A stretch of 60,994 nucleotides of DNA from Rhodocyclaceae bacterium (GTDB taxonomy: Bacteria; Pseudomonadota; Gammaproteobacteria; Burkholderiales; Rhodocyclaceae), in the NCBI GenBank assembly GCA_020445765.1, contig JAGRFY010000129.1, forward strand, positions 1 to 60,994, in the 5' to 3' direction. A program made the translations under genes and the position numbers. The notes beneath the pieces were generated by a model. That model saw nothing but the letters and a program-made list of their open reading frames with translations. It ran no database searches and was not told where the DNA came from. Positions 1 to 8,588 of the stretch are shown here, piece by piece (the first letter of the stretch is position 1; each line of letters begins with the position of its first letter).

Positions 1-1575
1 GGCCACGAGCAGTACACGCGCAACATGGTGACCGGCGCCTCGACCGCCGACGCCGCCGTGCTGATGGTCGATGCGCGCAAGGGCATCCTGACCCAGACGC
101 GGCGCCACAGCTATCTGGTACGCATGATCGGCATCCGCCACGTCATCGTGGCGATCAACAAGATGGATCTGGTCGGTTACGCCGAACCGACCTTCCGCCG
201 GATCGTCGAGGACTACCGCGCGTTCGCCGCGCAGATCGGCATCGACGACGTCACCTTCATCCCGATGTCGGCGTTCCGCGGCGACAACATCGTGGCGCCG
301 TCGGAAGCGATGCCCTGGTACCACGGCACGACGCTGATGGGCTACCTCGAAACCGTCGAAATCGACGAGGAACGCCTGCAGCGCAGCCCGTTCCGTCTGC
401 CGATTCAGTGGGTCAACCGCCCCAACCTCGACTTTCGCGGCTTTGCCGGCACGATTGCCGGCGGCACCGTCCGGGTCGGCGACGCGATCCGTGTCCAGCC
501 CTCCGGCAAGAGCAGTTCGGTGGCCCGCATCGTGACTCTCGACGGCGACCTCGACCAGGCGGTCGCCGGCCAGTCGGTGACGCTGACCATGGCCGACGAG
601 ATCGACATCTCGCGCGGCGACGTGATCTCGACCGCCGAGTCGCCGGCCGGCACCTCGGACCAGTTCGAGGTCGCGCTGGTGTGGATGCACGACGAGCCGA
701 TGCTGCCGGGCCGCAACTACCTGCTGAAGATCGGCGCCAAGACGGTCACTGCGACGATCACCGAGATCAAGCATCAGGTCAATGTGAACACCATGGAGCA
801 CGTCGCGGCCAAGCAGCTCGAACTCAACGCCATCGGCATCTGCAACCTCGGGCTCGATCGCCAGATCGCCTTCGACCCGTACGAGGCGAACCGCGACACC
901 GGCGGCTTCATCCTGATCGACCGCCTCAGCAACAACACCGTCGGCGCCGGCATGATCCATTTCGCGTTGCGTCGGGCGGACAACATCCACATGCAGCATG
1001 TCGATGTGGACAAGGCGGCGCGCGGCCGGCTGAAGCACCAGAAGCCCTGCGTGGTGTGGCTCACCGGCCTGTCGGGCGCCGGCAAGTCGACGATCGCCAA
1101 CCTGGTCGAGCAGAAGCTGCATGCGATGGGCCATCACACCTATCTGCTGGACGGCGACAACGTCCGCCACGGCCTGTCGAAGGACCTCGGCTTCACCGAT
1201 GCCGACCGCGTCGAGAACATCCGCCGGGTCGGCGAGGTCGCCAAGCTGATGCTCGATGCCGGCCTCGTCGTGCTGACCGCCTTCATCTCGCCGTTCCGCT
1301 CGGAGCGACGCATGGCGCGGGCTCTGGTCGAAGCCGACGAATTCATCGAGGTGCACGTCGCCACGCCGCTGGCAGTGGCCGAGGAGCGTGACCCGAAGGG
1401 CCTGTACAAGAAAGCTCGTCGCGGCGAACTGAAGAACTTCACCGGCATCGATTCGCCGTACGAGGAGCCCGAGGATCCGGAATTGCGCATCGACACCTCG
1501 CGCTGCACGCCGGACGAGGCGGCCGACAAGGTGATCGAAGCGCTGCGCAGCCACGGCATCCTGCTCGAGCGCTGA
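1..1575 (+). CDS. cysNC: CysN/CysC bifunctional sulfate adenylyltransferase subunit 1 / adenylylsulfate kinase, 5'-truncated by window edge
   Basis: This protein makes PAPS. The CysN GTPase part drives ATP sulfurylase (with CysD, which should lie upstream), and the CysC part phosphorylates APS. The frame is open from base 1, so the start and the G1 P-loop lie outside the window. The fragment opens inside the switch-II region (GHEQYTRNM), followed by the G4 box NKMDL at about residue 55 of the fragment and an EF-Tu-like beta-barrel. The APS kinase domain starts near fragment residue 345, with the P-loop GLSGAGKST at 356-364 and the typical DGDNVRHGL segment after it. Length and domain order fit the CysNC/NodQ type. 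The hairpin after the stop suggests the upstream sulfate-activation operon ends here. Identification is firm; only the N-terminus is missing. Confidence 0.95.
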   Translation, partial: GHEQYTRNMVTGASTADAAVLMVDARKGILTQTRRHSYLVRMIGIRHVIVAINKMDLVGYAEPTFRRIVEDYRAFAAQIGIDDVTFIPMSAFRGDNIVAPSEAMPWYHGTTLMGYLETVEIDEERLQRSPFRLPIQWVNRPNLDFRGFAGTIAGGTVRVGDAIRVQPSGKSSSVARIVTLDGDLDQAVAGQSVTLTMADEIDISRGDVISTAESPAGTSDQFEVALVWMHDEPMLPGRNYLLKIGAKTVTATITEIKHQVNVNTMEHVAAKQLELNAIGICNLGLDRQIAFDPYEANRDTGGFILIDRLSNNTVGAGMIHFALRRADNIHMQHVDVDKAARGRLKHQKPCVVWLTGLSGAGKSTIANLVEQKLHAMGHHTYLLDGDNVRHGLSKDLGFTDADRVENIRRVGEVAKLMLDAGLVVLTAFISPFRSERRMARALVEADEFIEVHVATPLAVAEERDPKGLYKKARRGELKNFTGIDSPYEEPEDPELRIDTSRCTPDEAADKVIEALRSHGILLER

Positions 1576-1589
1576 GCGGCGCCCGCAAG

Positions 1590-1606
1590 TGCAAGCTCCG
1601 CTTGCA
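1590..1606 (+). terminator. Short hairpin after cysNC, likely terminator
   Basis: A perfect 7-bp stem (TGCAAGC / GCTTGCA) with a TCC loop lies 14 bases after the cysNC stop and is followed by the AT-rich stretch AATATTGCATT. There is no long U tract, so termination strength is uncertain. It overlaps an alternative GTG start at 1589 for the next gene and argues against that start. Confidence 0.45.
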
Positions 1607-1615
1607 AATATTGCA

Positions 1616-1644
1616 TTGCAACATGACGCTTCATTGGCTAGTCT
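1616..1644 (+). promoter_or_regulatory. Candidate sigma-70 promoter for the sulfotransferase
   Basis: TTGCAA (1616-1621), a 17-base spacer and TAGTCT (1639-1644) lie about 30 bases ahead of the ATG at 1673. The -35 matches 4 of 6 consensus bases and the -10 only 3 of 6. Spacing and position are right, but it is only a candidate. Confidence 0.35.
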
Positions 1645-1672
1645 CGCCCGGGTCGGATCAGTGGAGAGGCGG

Positions 1673-2494
1673 ATGGGCCCCAGGGAAAGGATCCGGCGCG
1701 TCGTCAGGCATGTCGCCGGCCGCATGGTCGACTGCCACGACGCGCCAATTATCGTGCTCGGCAACCAGAAGGCCGGCACGTCGGCGATCGCAGCCCTGCT
1801 GGGCCGCGCTTCGGGGCTTAGCACAACGATCGATCTTCGCAACGAGATCTCGCGCCCGACCTTTCACCGGCTCCGCGACGGCGGTCTCGATTTCGAGGAG
1901 TTCGTATCCGGAAACCGCCTCGACTTCTCGCGCCGCATCGTCAAGGAGCCGAATCTCAGCCTGTTCCATCCGGAACTGGCTGCGGCCTTCCCCAAGGCCC
2001 GCTTCGTGTTCATCTTCCGCGAGCCACGCGACAACGTCCGCAGCATCCTCAATCGGCTGAAGGTGCCGGGCCACCTCGACGACATCGATTTCCGGGACTG
2101 GCCCGAGATCACCCCGGCCTGGCAATTGGTGCTTGATTCGCGCTGGGCAGGCATCGGCGGCGATCGCTACATCGCCCGTCTGGCAGAACGCTGGCGATAC
2201 CTGGCCGAGGTGTACCTGAGGCAACCCGATCATTTCCAGCTGGTGCGCTACGAGGACTTTCGCAGCGACAAGTGCGCGGCCATCCACGCCCTGTGCCGGC
2301 AGCTGGATCTGCCGGTGGTCGCCGACATCTCGGGGCAGGTCGACCGCAGCTTCCAGCCTCCCGGCCGGCGGGACACCAACCTCGCCGAGTTCTTCGGCGC
2401 CAACTACGGGCTGTTCGACGAGATCTGCGGCGACGCAATGGCTCGGCTCGGCTACCCGGCCGCGACCCAGCCCGCGGAATCGGTCACAGCCTGA
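1673..2494 (+). CDS. Sulfotransferase family protein (PAPS-dependent)
   Basis: Predicted 273-residue soluble sulfotransferase that would move sulfate from PAPS to an acceptor, probably a glycan. The 5'-phosphosulfate-binding loop is GNQKAGTSAI at 30-39, and the 3'-phosphate-binding segment FIFREPRDNVRSI starts near 113, with Arg116 and Ser124 in the expected places. I chose ATG 1673 because GGAGAGG stands just before it and the P-loop then falls about 30 residues from the N-terminus. A GTG at 1589 would add 28 residues but would run through a hairpin. The gene sits directly after the PAPS-making cysNC and converges on the exopolysaccharide cluster, overlapping the flippase gene by 11 bases. 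Acceptor unknown; glycan sulfation is inferred from context. Confidence 0.85.
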   Translation: MGPRERIRRVVRHVAGRMVDCHDAPIIVLGNQKAGTSAIAALLGRASGLSTTIDLRNEISRPTFHRLRDGGLDFEEFVSGNRLDFSRRIVKEPNLSLFHPELAAAFPKARFVFIFREPRDNVRSILNRLKVPGHLDDIDFRDWPEITPAWQLVLDSRWAGIGGDRYIARLAERWRYLAEVYLRQPDHFQLVRYEDFRSDKCAAIHALCRQLDLPVVADISGQVDRSFQPPGRRDTNLAEFFGANYGLFDEICGDAMARLGYPAATQPAESVTA

Positions 2495-3902
2495 GCTGGA
2501 GCCGCCCGCCGCGACGGCGAAGTTCGCCGAGCAGCACCAGCGCCGCCGAGTGGGCCAGCGCACCGAACACGATCATCGTCACCAGGCCGGCCACCGGGGC
2601 CGCCGGCAGGTGCGGCTTGATGGCCGTCACTGCCGCCAACATCAGGCTGCTGGCCAATAGCGACGGTCCCAGGCGGCGATACATGTGCCAATAGTTCAGT
2701 TCGATCTGGCGGGTCAGCACGTACAGCGAAAAGTGCACCCAGACGAAGGCATAGGCGGCATAAGCGGTGGCGACCCCGAGCAGGCCCCACTGCACCCCGA
2801 TCGCCAGCACGACGGCGGTCAAGCTCGTGTTCAGGAGTGCCATGCGCAACTGGATGTCGGGCCGGTTGATCGCCTGGTACATCGCACCGGCCGTCGATCC
2901 CACCGACTGCGCCAGGCCGGCGACGCACAGAATTCTCAGGATGTCGGCAGTCGGCGCCCATTTCGCGCCATAGACCACTTCGACGAATTCGGGGGCGACC
3001 GCGAAGATGCCGAAAATCATCGGGAAGGTCACCATGGACACGCCCTTGGTCATCTTCAGATAGCCCGTCCGCAATTCATCCGGGCGGCCTGCCGCCCGCG
3101 AGAATGCCGGAAACAGCACGCGTGACACCGACGTGGACACGGCCTGCAGCGGATAGACCATCAGGCGATAGGCCAGCGTGTAGTAACCGAGCGGCGACGC
3201 GCCGAGAAACTTGCCGACGAAAAGGTAGTCGAGATTGCGCGCGAGATAGTTGACGCCGTTGAAGCCGGCCACGTTGAGGCCGAACGGCACCAGCTCGGAC
3301 AATGCGGCACGATCGAAAATGCGCCGAGGACGCCAGTCGGAGACGAGCCACAAGCCAGCCGAAGTCAGTGTCGGCACCAGCAGCAGCTGCAGCACCAGAC
3401 TCCAGACCCCCAGCCCGGCAGCCGCGCCGACGACGGCCGCGACGCCGGCCAGCAAGACCGCCGAGGTCTCGATCATCGCGAGCCGGCGGAAGTCCATCGC
3501 GCGCACCAGCAGGCATTGCTGGACGATGCCCAGCGCGCCGGCGACGAACAACAGCGACAAGGCCTCGAGCACGCGCGCGAGCGCAGGCGTATCGAAGAAG
3601 CCTGCAATCAGCGGTGCGAGCGCCAGCGTGCCGAGACACAGCGCCAGGCCGACGATCTGATTCAGCCAGAACATCGATGACAGGTGCGTCTCGTCGATGT
3701 GTTCGCGCTGCACCAGGGCACCGCTGACTCCGGCATCATTGAGCAGCAGCGCGAGCCCCGTAAACACGGTGGCCATGCCGAGCAGGCCGAAATCCGCCGG
3801 CTGCAACAGCCGGGCAAGGAAGACCGTGCTCACGAAGACCGCCAGCTGGCGCCCCATCTGCGACATCAGCGCCCAGCCGATGCCTCGCGCGATGGCACTC
3901 AT
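2484..3902 (-). CDS. Wzx/MOP-type oligosaccharide flippase
   Basis: A 472-residue polytopic membrane protein of the polysaccharide-transporter (MOP) superfamily, expected to flip undecaprenyl-linked repeat units across the inner membrane. It has about a dozen to fourteen hydrophobic segments and the N-terminal pattern typical of the family (GWALMSQMGRQ, then ARLLQPADFGLLGMA). I chose the ATG at 3902 (MSAIARG), which leaves 46 bases after the upstream glycosyltransferase stop; the frame stays open further upstream, but that extension is arginine-rich shadow sequence. It is the last gene of the minus-strand eps set and ends tail-to-tail with the sulfotransferase gene. Substrate specificity cannot be read from sequence. 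Confidence 0.88.
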   Translation of the reverse strand: MSAIARGIGWALMSQMGRQLAVFVSTVFLARLLQPADFGLLGMATVFTGLALLLNDAGVSGALVQREHIDETHLSSMFWLNQIVGLALCLGTLALAPLIAGFFDTPALARVLEALSLLFVAGALGIVQQCLLVRAMDFRRLAMIETSAVLLAGVAAVVGAAAGLGVWSLVLQLLLVPTLTSAGLWLVSDWRPRRIFDRAALSELVPFGLNVAGFNGVNYLARNLDYLFVGKFLGASPLGYYTLAYRLMVYPLQAVSTSVSRVLFPAFSRAAGRPDELRTGYLKMTKGVSMVTFPMIFGIFAVAPEFVEVVYGAKWAPTADILRILCVAGLAQSVGSTAGAMYQAINRPDIQLRMALLNTSLTAVVLAIGVQWGLLGVATAYAAYAFVWVHFSLYVLTRQIELNYWHMYRRLGPSLLASSLMLAAVTAIKPHLPAAPVAGLVTMIVFGALAHSAALVLLGELRRRGGRLQLRL

Positions 3903-3948
3903 GCCGGACGAATCCGGCCGCCGCGCCTGCCGGGCCGCGAAGATGGCC

Positions 3949-5145
3949 TCATGCGACGCGCGCGCAATGCGCCTGCCACGCCGAATCGACCAGTTCCGAG
4001 AATCGATTTCGAAACAGCTGGCAGCCGAAACGTTCGGCGTTGTGACGGCATGCGGCCGGCGTCGGCGGCACCGCCAAGGCCTCGAAGCGCTCGACCGCGT
4101 CACGGACCGCATCCACCGTCTGCTCGCCGAAAAACAGGCCGGTGCGATGTTCGCCGTCGCCGACCACGGTCTCCAGTGCACCGCCCTTGCCGTAGGCGAT
4201 CACCGGGGTGCCGCAGGCCTGGGCCTCCACCGGTGCGATGCCGAAGTCCTCCTCGGCGGCGAAAACGAAGGCTCGCGCGCGCTGCATGTGGTCCACCAGC
4301 ACCTCGTTGCCCTGGTAGCCGAGCATGCGAACGTTGGGTCCGGCGCCGGCGCGCGCTCGCTCGAATTCCGGCCCGTCGCCGACCACCACCAGGCGCCGTC
4401 CGGGCATCCGAGTGAATGCCTCGACGATCAGCGGGATCTTCTTGTAGGGAACCATCCGCGACGCGGTGAAGTAGAAGTCCTCCTTGTCGCTGCGCAAGCT
4501 GAAGCGATCGATGTTCACCGGCGGATGCACGACTTCCGCCTCACGCCGATAGACCTTTCGGATGCGCCGCGCGATGAAGTTCGAATTGGCGACGAAATGG
4601 TCGACGCCGTTGGACGAACGCAGATCCCATATCCGCATGTAATGCAGCACCAGGCGCGCCAGCGCGCTGCGGATGCCGCGAGTCAAGCCGGCCTCGGCGA
4701 GGTATTGATGTTGCAGATCCCAGGCGTAGCGCATCGGCGAATGGACGTAACTGACATGCAGCTGATCGGGCCCGGTAATGACCCCCTTGGCCACCGCGTG
4801 GCTGCTCGAAATGACCATATCGTAGCGATCGAGATTCAGTTGCTCGATCGCCAGCGGCATCAGGGGCAGATAGGCGCGATACCTGCGCCGGGCCCACGGC
4901 AGGCGCTGGATGAAAGTCGTCGTCGCGTGCTTGCCGCGCAACTGCCTGCGGTCCTCGTCGGACAAGAAGTCGACGACCGAGAAGAGGTCGGCGTCCGGCC
5001 AGATATTCAGGATCTGCTCGAGCACGCGCTCGCCGCCGGCGCAGAGGGTCAGCCAATCGTGCACGACGGCAACCTTCAGCGCCGGCGGCGGCTTCACAGA
5101 GCCGGCAAGATTCTTTGCAGCAGGCATCTCGCCGCATTTTCCCAT
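3949..5145 (-). CDS. Glycosyltransferase family 4
   Basis: A 398-residue GT-B glycosyltransferase, cytoplasmic or membrane-peripheral, that adds a sugar to the lipid-linked repeat unit. After a short N-terminal tail comes KVAVVHDWLTLCAGGERVLEQ, typical of WbaZ-like mannosyltransferases. The C-terminal half carries a nucleotide-sugar binding region (FYFTASRMVPYKKIPLIVEA) and the EX7E-type motif in EEDFGIAPVEAQACGTPVIA. The N-terminus overlaps the 3' end of the upstream glycosyltransferase by 52 bases from ATG 5145, or 34 bases from ATG 5127; both starts are possible. Donor and acceptor sugars are unknown. Confidence 0.88.
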   Translation of the reverse strand: MGKCGEMPAAKNLAGSVKPPPALKVAVVHDWLTLCAGGERVLEQILNIWPDADLFSVVDFLSDEDRRQLRGKHATTTFIQRLPWARRRYRAYLPLMPLAIEQLNLDRYDMVISSSHAVAKGVITGPDQLHVSYVHSPMRYAWDLQHQYLAEAGLTRGIRSALARLVLHYMRIWDLRSSNGVDHFVANSNFIARRIRKVYRREAEVVHPPVNIDRFSLRSDKEDFYFTASRMVPYKKIPLIVEAFTRMPGRRLVVVGDGPEFERARAGAGPNVRMLGYQGNEVLVDHMQRARAFVFAAEEDFGIAPVEAQACGTPVIAYGKGGALETVVGDGEHRTGLFFGEQTVDAVRDAVERFEALAVPPTPAACRHNAERFGCQLFRNRFSELVDSAWQAHCARVA

Positions 5146-6230
5146 GTCAGTTTCTCGCTATGTTTGCGGCCGGCCGCCGCGCGCTCGGTACGCATCTGGT
5201 CATCGGCCAGCAGCCGGTCGAGGCTGTTCGCCAGCCCACCGGCGTCGCGGGGGTCGAAGTACAGCGCCGCGTTGCCGCAGATTTCGGGAATGGATGCCGC
5301 ATTGGCCGCCAGTACCGGGCAACCGCAGGCCATCGCCTCGATCGGCGGCAGCCCGAAGCCTTCGTAAATCGACGGAAAGACGAAGCAGGCCGCGTGCCGA
5401 TAGAGCGCCTGCAGTTGTCCGTCCGAAACGTAGCCCACGTACTTGACGAAGGACGGCAGCGCCTGCCCGCCACCGAATACCCGCGGGTTCTGGCCGCCCG
5501 CAATGACGACGTCGAACGGCGGATCGTCGAGCCGCGACAGGGCGTCGACGACGATGGCGAAGTTCTTGTGCGGCGCGAGGCTGCTGACCGCGAGCACGAA
5601 CGGGCGCCGGCGCAGGTCGTGCTCGTCCAGCGTGGCCTCGTCGGCCGGGCCGCGCAGGATGTGCTCCGCGCCTTCCGGCAGCACGAACACGTCATCGCGG
5701 GCGCCGAACAGTGCGGCGAGCTCCCGTCGCGAGAATTCGGACACCGTTGCCACCAATTGCGAGCCGTGGTAGAGGCGCGGTGACATCACTCGGTACAGGG
5801 CACGGAACTTCCAGCTGTAGGCTTCGGGCACGCGGAAGGTCGCCGCGTCGTGAATCACGGCCAGTTGCCGACGGCGCAGCATCGGTCCCGAATTGCACAG
5901 GTTCAGCAGCATGCTTTCGGGATGTGCGCGGACCAGTTCGAACTGTTCCCAGGCGTGGCTGCGCAGGCGGCCGCAGACCTCAACCGGGACCTCCGCGAGC
6001 CAATCCGGGATGGACGTGCCACATGGCACCATCACCCTGAGATCGAAGGCCGCCTCGTTGCGCCGCGCGCGGATCGCCGCCAGCGCGCGCAGCATCTCGC
6101 CCGCGAAACGGTCGACGCCGGTGACGCTGCGCCCGAGAAAGCGCCCGTTGACGATCAGTTCGGGCGACTTGCTCACCGCTGCCACCTCGCCGCCGGCGCG
6201 AACAACACCCGATGCATCGTCATCGTGCAT
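5094..6230 (-). CDS. Glycosyltransferase family 4 (mannosyltransferase-like)
   Basis: A 378-residue GT-B enzyme. Near residue 25 it has the start of the N-terminal fold (VNGRFLGRSVTGVDRFAGEML), a pattern common in GT4 enzymes of O-antigen and EPS clusters. The C-terminal donor site has FVLAVSSLAPHKNFAIVVDA and the motif PSIYEGFGLPPIEAMACGCPV. ATG 6230 gives an 11-base overlap with the end of the acyltransferase gene, consistent with translational coupling. It belongs to the same minus-strand operon. The sugar transferred is unknown. Confidence 0.88.
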   Translation of the reverse strand: MHDDDASGVVRAGGEVAAVSKSPELIVNGRFLGRSVTGVDRFAGEMLRALAAIRARRNEAAFDLRVMVPCGTSIPDWLAEVPVEVCGRLRSHAWEQFELVRAHPESMLLNLCNSGPMLRRRQLAVIHDAATFRVPEAYSWKFRALYRVMSPRLYHGSQLVATVSEFSRRELAALFGARDDVFVLPEGAEHILRGPADEATLDEHDLRRRPFVLAVSSLAPHKNFAIVVDALSRLDDPPFDVVIAGGQNPRVFGGGQALPSFVKYVGYVSDGQLQALYRHAACFVFPSIYEGFGLPPIEAMACGCPVLAANAASIPEICGNAALYFDPRDAGGLANSLDRLLADDQMRTERAAAGRKHSEKLTWENAARCLLQRILPAL

Positions 6231-7251
6231 CGGCCCTTCGCGGAATGCCGATCGCTGCGCCGGCAACGCCTTGAACACGCGCCCCGCGGGCGATCGAACG
6301 GGTCAGCAACGGCACCAGTACCCCCGCCAGCACACCGAGCAGGACATCGACCGCAAAATCGTCGATGCCGACGACGCGCATCAGAAACACCCTCAGCCCC
6401 GCGCCGACGATGACGTGCATGACATAGATCGTCATCGACGCTTCGCCGATCGCCGCGAGCATTCGCGACTCGAGGTTCGCCGCCGCGCTGGCGGCCACCG
6501 CCACCACGGCAATCGACACCAGCGCCAGCAGCAGCGCCGCCACGCCGTAGTCATCGTGGCGCAGCTGAAGTACCCCGTGGAAGAGGTACTGGGCTGCGAT
6601 GAACACCCCTGCGGCGACGGCCAACGGACCGGCGCCGGTGGGCAGACGGCGGCGCAGCAGCGGTGCACACAGCACCCCGAAGCAGAAATACACCAGGCTC
6701 CTGGCCAGCGCAGGCAGGATTCGCGCGCCATATATGGCGTCGTACTGGAAGTAGAGCAGCAGTGCGAGCGTGGCCAGCACGATCGCGCCATGACGCGCGA
6801 ACAGAAGCCGGGCCGCCACATACAAGCCGAAGCACAGGAACAAGGCGTAGAGAAACCAGAACTGCGATCGCGGCGCCCACAGCAGTGCAAACACGTCCCG
6901 GTAGCCGGTCGAGCCGTTGGTGAGGTCGCCAGCCCAGACCTCGAGCAGCCCCTGAACCAGCGACCACACCACGTACGGCACGCCGACCGTCAGCAACTTC
7001 TCGACGATCATGCCGCCGGCACCGCGACGTTCGTAGGACGCAGCGGCGAACAACCCGGCCAGACAGAAGAACAGGGGCATGTGAAACGAATAGATGACGC
7101 TGTCGACGAGGCCGAAACTGGCGGGCACGTGGTTCGCGCCGGCGTCGACGGCGCCCCGGGCGACATGCCCATAGACCACCAGAACGATGCCGATAGCCTT
7201 GGCCGAGTCCACCCAAGACTGGCGCGCGGAGGTCATCCGCGCGGCGGTCAT
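6220..7251 (-). CDS. Acyltransferase family 3 membrane protein
   Basis: A 343-residue polytopic protein of the acyltransferase 3 (OafA/NolL/WecH) family, predicted to O-acetylate or otherwise acylate the exopolysaccharide or its repeat unit at the inner membrane. It opens with the diagnostic SWVDSAKAIGIVLVVYGHV, whose His lies in the first membrane segment, and has about ten hydrophobic stretches. ATG 7251 forms an exact ATGA overlap with the stop of the upstream glycosidase gene. The frame is open further upstream but reads as arginine-rich shadow. The acyl group and acceptor are inferred only. Confidence 0.87.
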   Translation of the reverse strand: MTAARMTSARQSWVDSAKAIGIVLVVYGHVARGAVDAGANHVPASFGLVDSVIYSFHMPLFFCLAGLFAAASYERRGAGGMIVEKLLTVGVPYVVWSLVQGLLEVWAGDLTNGSTGYRDVFALLWAPRSQFWFLYALFLCFGLYVAARLLFARHGAIVLATLALLLYFQYDAIYGARILPALARSLVYFCFGVLCAPLLRRRLPTGAGPLAVAAGVFIAAQYLFHGVLQLRHDDYGVAALLLALVSIAVVAVAASAAANLESRMLAAIGEASMTIYVMHVIVGAGLRVFLMRVVGIDDFAVDVLLGVLAGVLVPLLTRSIARGARVQGVAGAAIGIPRRADAR

Positions 7252-8588
7252 CGGCTGCCCCCGCGCGGCGCACCCGGCTGGCCGCCGGGGAGCCGGTCCG
7301 AGGAGCCGGAGGCAGGCACGCGGACGGTTACCGGCGCCTGGGTGGCGCACCACGCTTCGACGCCGCCAACGCCGGCCAGACGACGCGTGCCGTCCGCCTG
7401 TCGGCTCACCGGTGCGCGACCTAGGACGCGCTGTGGCGCATCGCCACCCGCGCCGACGACGACCTCCAGCCGGCTGCCGTCGGGCGGCCAGAACACCGCG
7501 CATCGACTGCCGTCGGCCGCCCCCGATAAGGCCACCATGGTCTTGTCGCGGTCGGCCTGCAGTTGCCAGTCCGGATAATTGCGCAGCAACCGTGCGAGGC
7601 GGCCGACCGCATCGTGGGCCGGCCACGGTTGGCCGGAGCGCCGCGTCAAGCCGAAGCTGTGCTCGCGCGACATCGGATTCGGACCACCGTCCCGCAATTC
7701 GTACCACCACACGCCACCGATCCACGGGCGCGTGCGCGCCAGCGCAACAAACCTGACCAGATAATCGGACGCCCGCGTCCGGCCGACGCCCGCAGCTCGG
7801 TGCACGGACGGCCAGCCGATCTCGGTGACGTAGATCGACTTGCCGTTGAACGCGTCATCGCCGCTGACCAGATTCCAGGCTTGGTCGAGCCATGCCATCG
7901 ACCGCTCCGGCGTTCCCGCCTCGCCCTTGGCATGGACGTACGGGTGCACCGAAAGCCCGTCCATGTATTGGCCCGCACCGGCCGCCATCATCGCGCGCAG
8001 CCATTCGGTGTCGAGGCCCTCGATGGCCCCCGCGAGCACCACCGCCTCGGGCGCATCCGCCTTGATCGCCGCATGCACGTCCGCCAGTAGCTTCACGTAG
8101 TCCGTTGCGCCGCCGCGCACCGGCGGCTTTTTGCCGGAACCCATGCCCGCGTTCCATTCATTCCACACCTCGAAAAATCGGACCCGCCCGCGGTAGCGAC
8201 CGACAACCCATCGCACGTAACGCACGAAGGCGGCCCGTTCGCCCGCCGAATCGGGGAACCCGACCGATCCCGCCTCCCGGTTGCCGTAGGCGAGCACCAG
8301 CAGGACCTGACCGCCAGCGCCGGCGACCGACGCCACCAGCCGGTCGAGGTGGTCCATTTCGGGAGCATCGTGAAATCCGTCGCGGTCCTCGACGCGGCTC
8401 CAGAAGAGGCTGTCGCGGATCGCAACGCCTTCGAGCCCATCGAGGCCGGCGATGATCGCTTCGCTGCGATCGCGGCCGTCGCCGGCATGGGTTCCGACGC
8501 CGAGCACGAAACCAGCCGAGGCCGCCAGTTGCCCACTGCCGGCCAGCGCCAGCGCCAGCGTTGCGCATAACCGTGTCAGCCTGCGCAT
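7248..8588 (-). CDS. Secreted glycoside hydrolase (GH39/cellulase-like TIM barrel)
   Basis: A 446-residue protein with an N-terminal signal peptide (MRRLTRLCATLALALAGSG, cleavage likely near ASA). The barrel shows a likely acid/base Glu144 in EVWNEWNAG and a likely nucleophile Glu256 in YVTEIGWPS, the two-glutamate layout of clan-A glycosidases. It would act in the periplasm or outside the cell, trimming or releasing the polysaccharide. It sits inside the eps operon, coupled at its 3' end to the acyltransferase by ATGA and overlapping the ligase stop by 13 bases at its 5' end. ATG 8588 was chosen because the signal peptide begins there. The exact GH family is uncertain. Confidence 0.8.
   Translation of the reverse strand: MRRLTRLCATLALALAGSGQLAASAGFVLGVGTHAGDGRDRSEAIIAGLDGLEGVAIRDSLFWSRVEDRDGFHDAPEMDHLDRLVASVAGAGGQVLLVLAYGNREAGSVGFPDSAGERAAFVRYVRWVVGRYRGRVRFFEVWNEWNAGMGSGKKPPVRGGATDYVKLLADVHAAIKADAPEAVVLAGAIEGLDTEWLRAMMAAGAGQYMDGLSVHPYVHAKGEAGTPERSMAWLDQAWNLVSGDDAFNGKSIYVTEIGWPSVHRAAGVGRTRASDYLVRFVALARTRPWIGGVWWYELRDGGPNPMSREHSFGLTRRSGQPWPAHDAVGRLARLLRNYPDWQLQADRDKTMVALSGAADGSRCAVFWPPDGSRLEVVVGAGGDAPQRVLGRAPVSRQADGTRRLAGVGGVEAWCATQAPVTVRVPASGSSDRLPGGQPGAPRGGSR

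Noticed and set aside
1589-1672. GTG start giving a 301-residue sulfotransferase
   Set aside because: It runs through a perfect hairpin and the likely promoter, has no ribosome site, and the P-loop position favours the ATG at 1673.
3697-5367. 556-codon plus-strand open frame
   Set aside because: Antisense to the flippase and glycosyltransferase genes; no recognisable domain.
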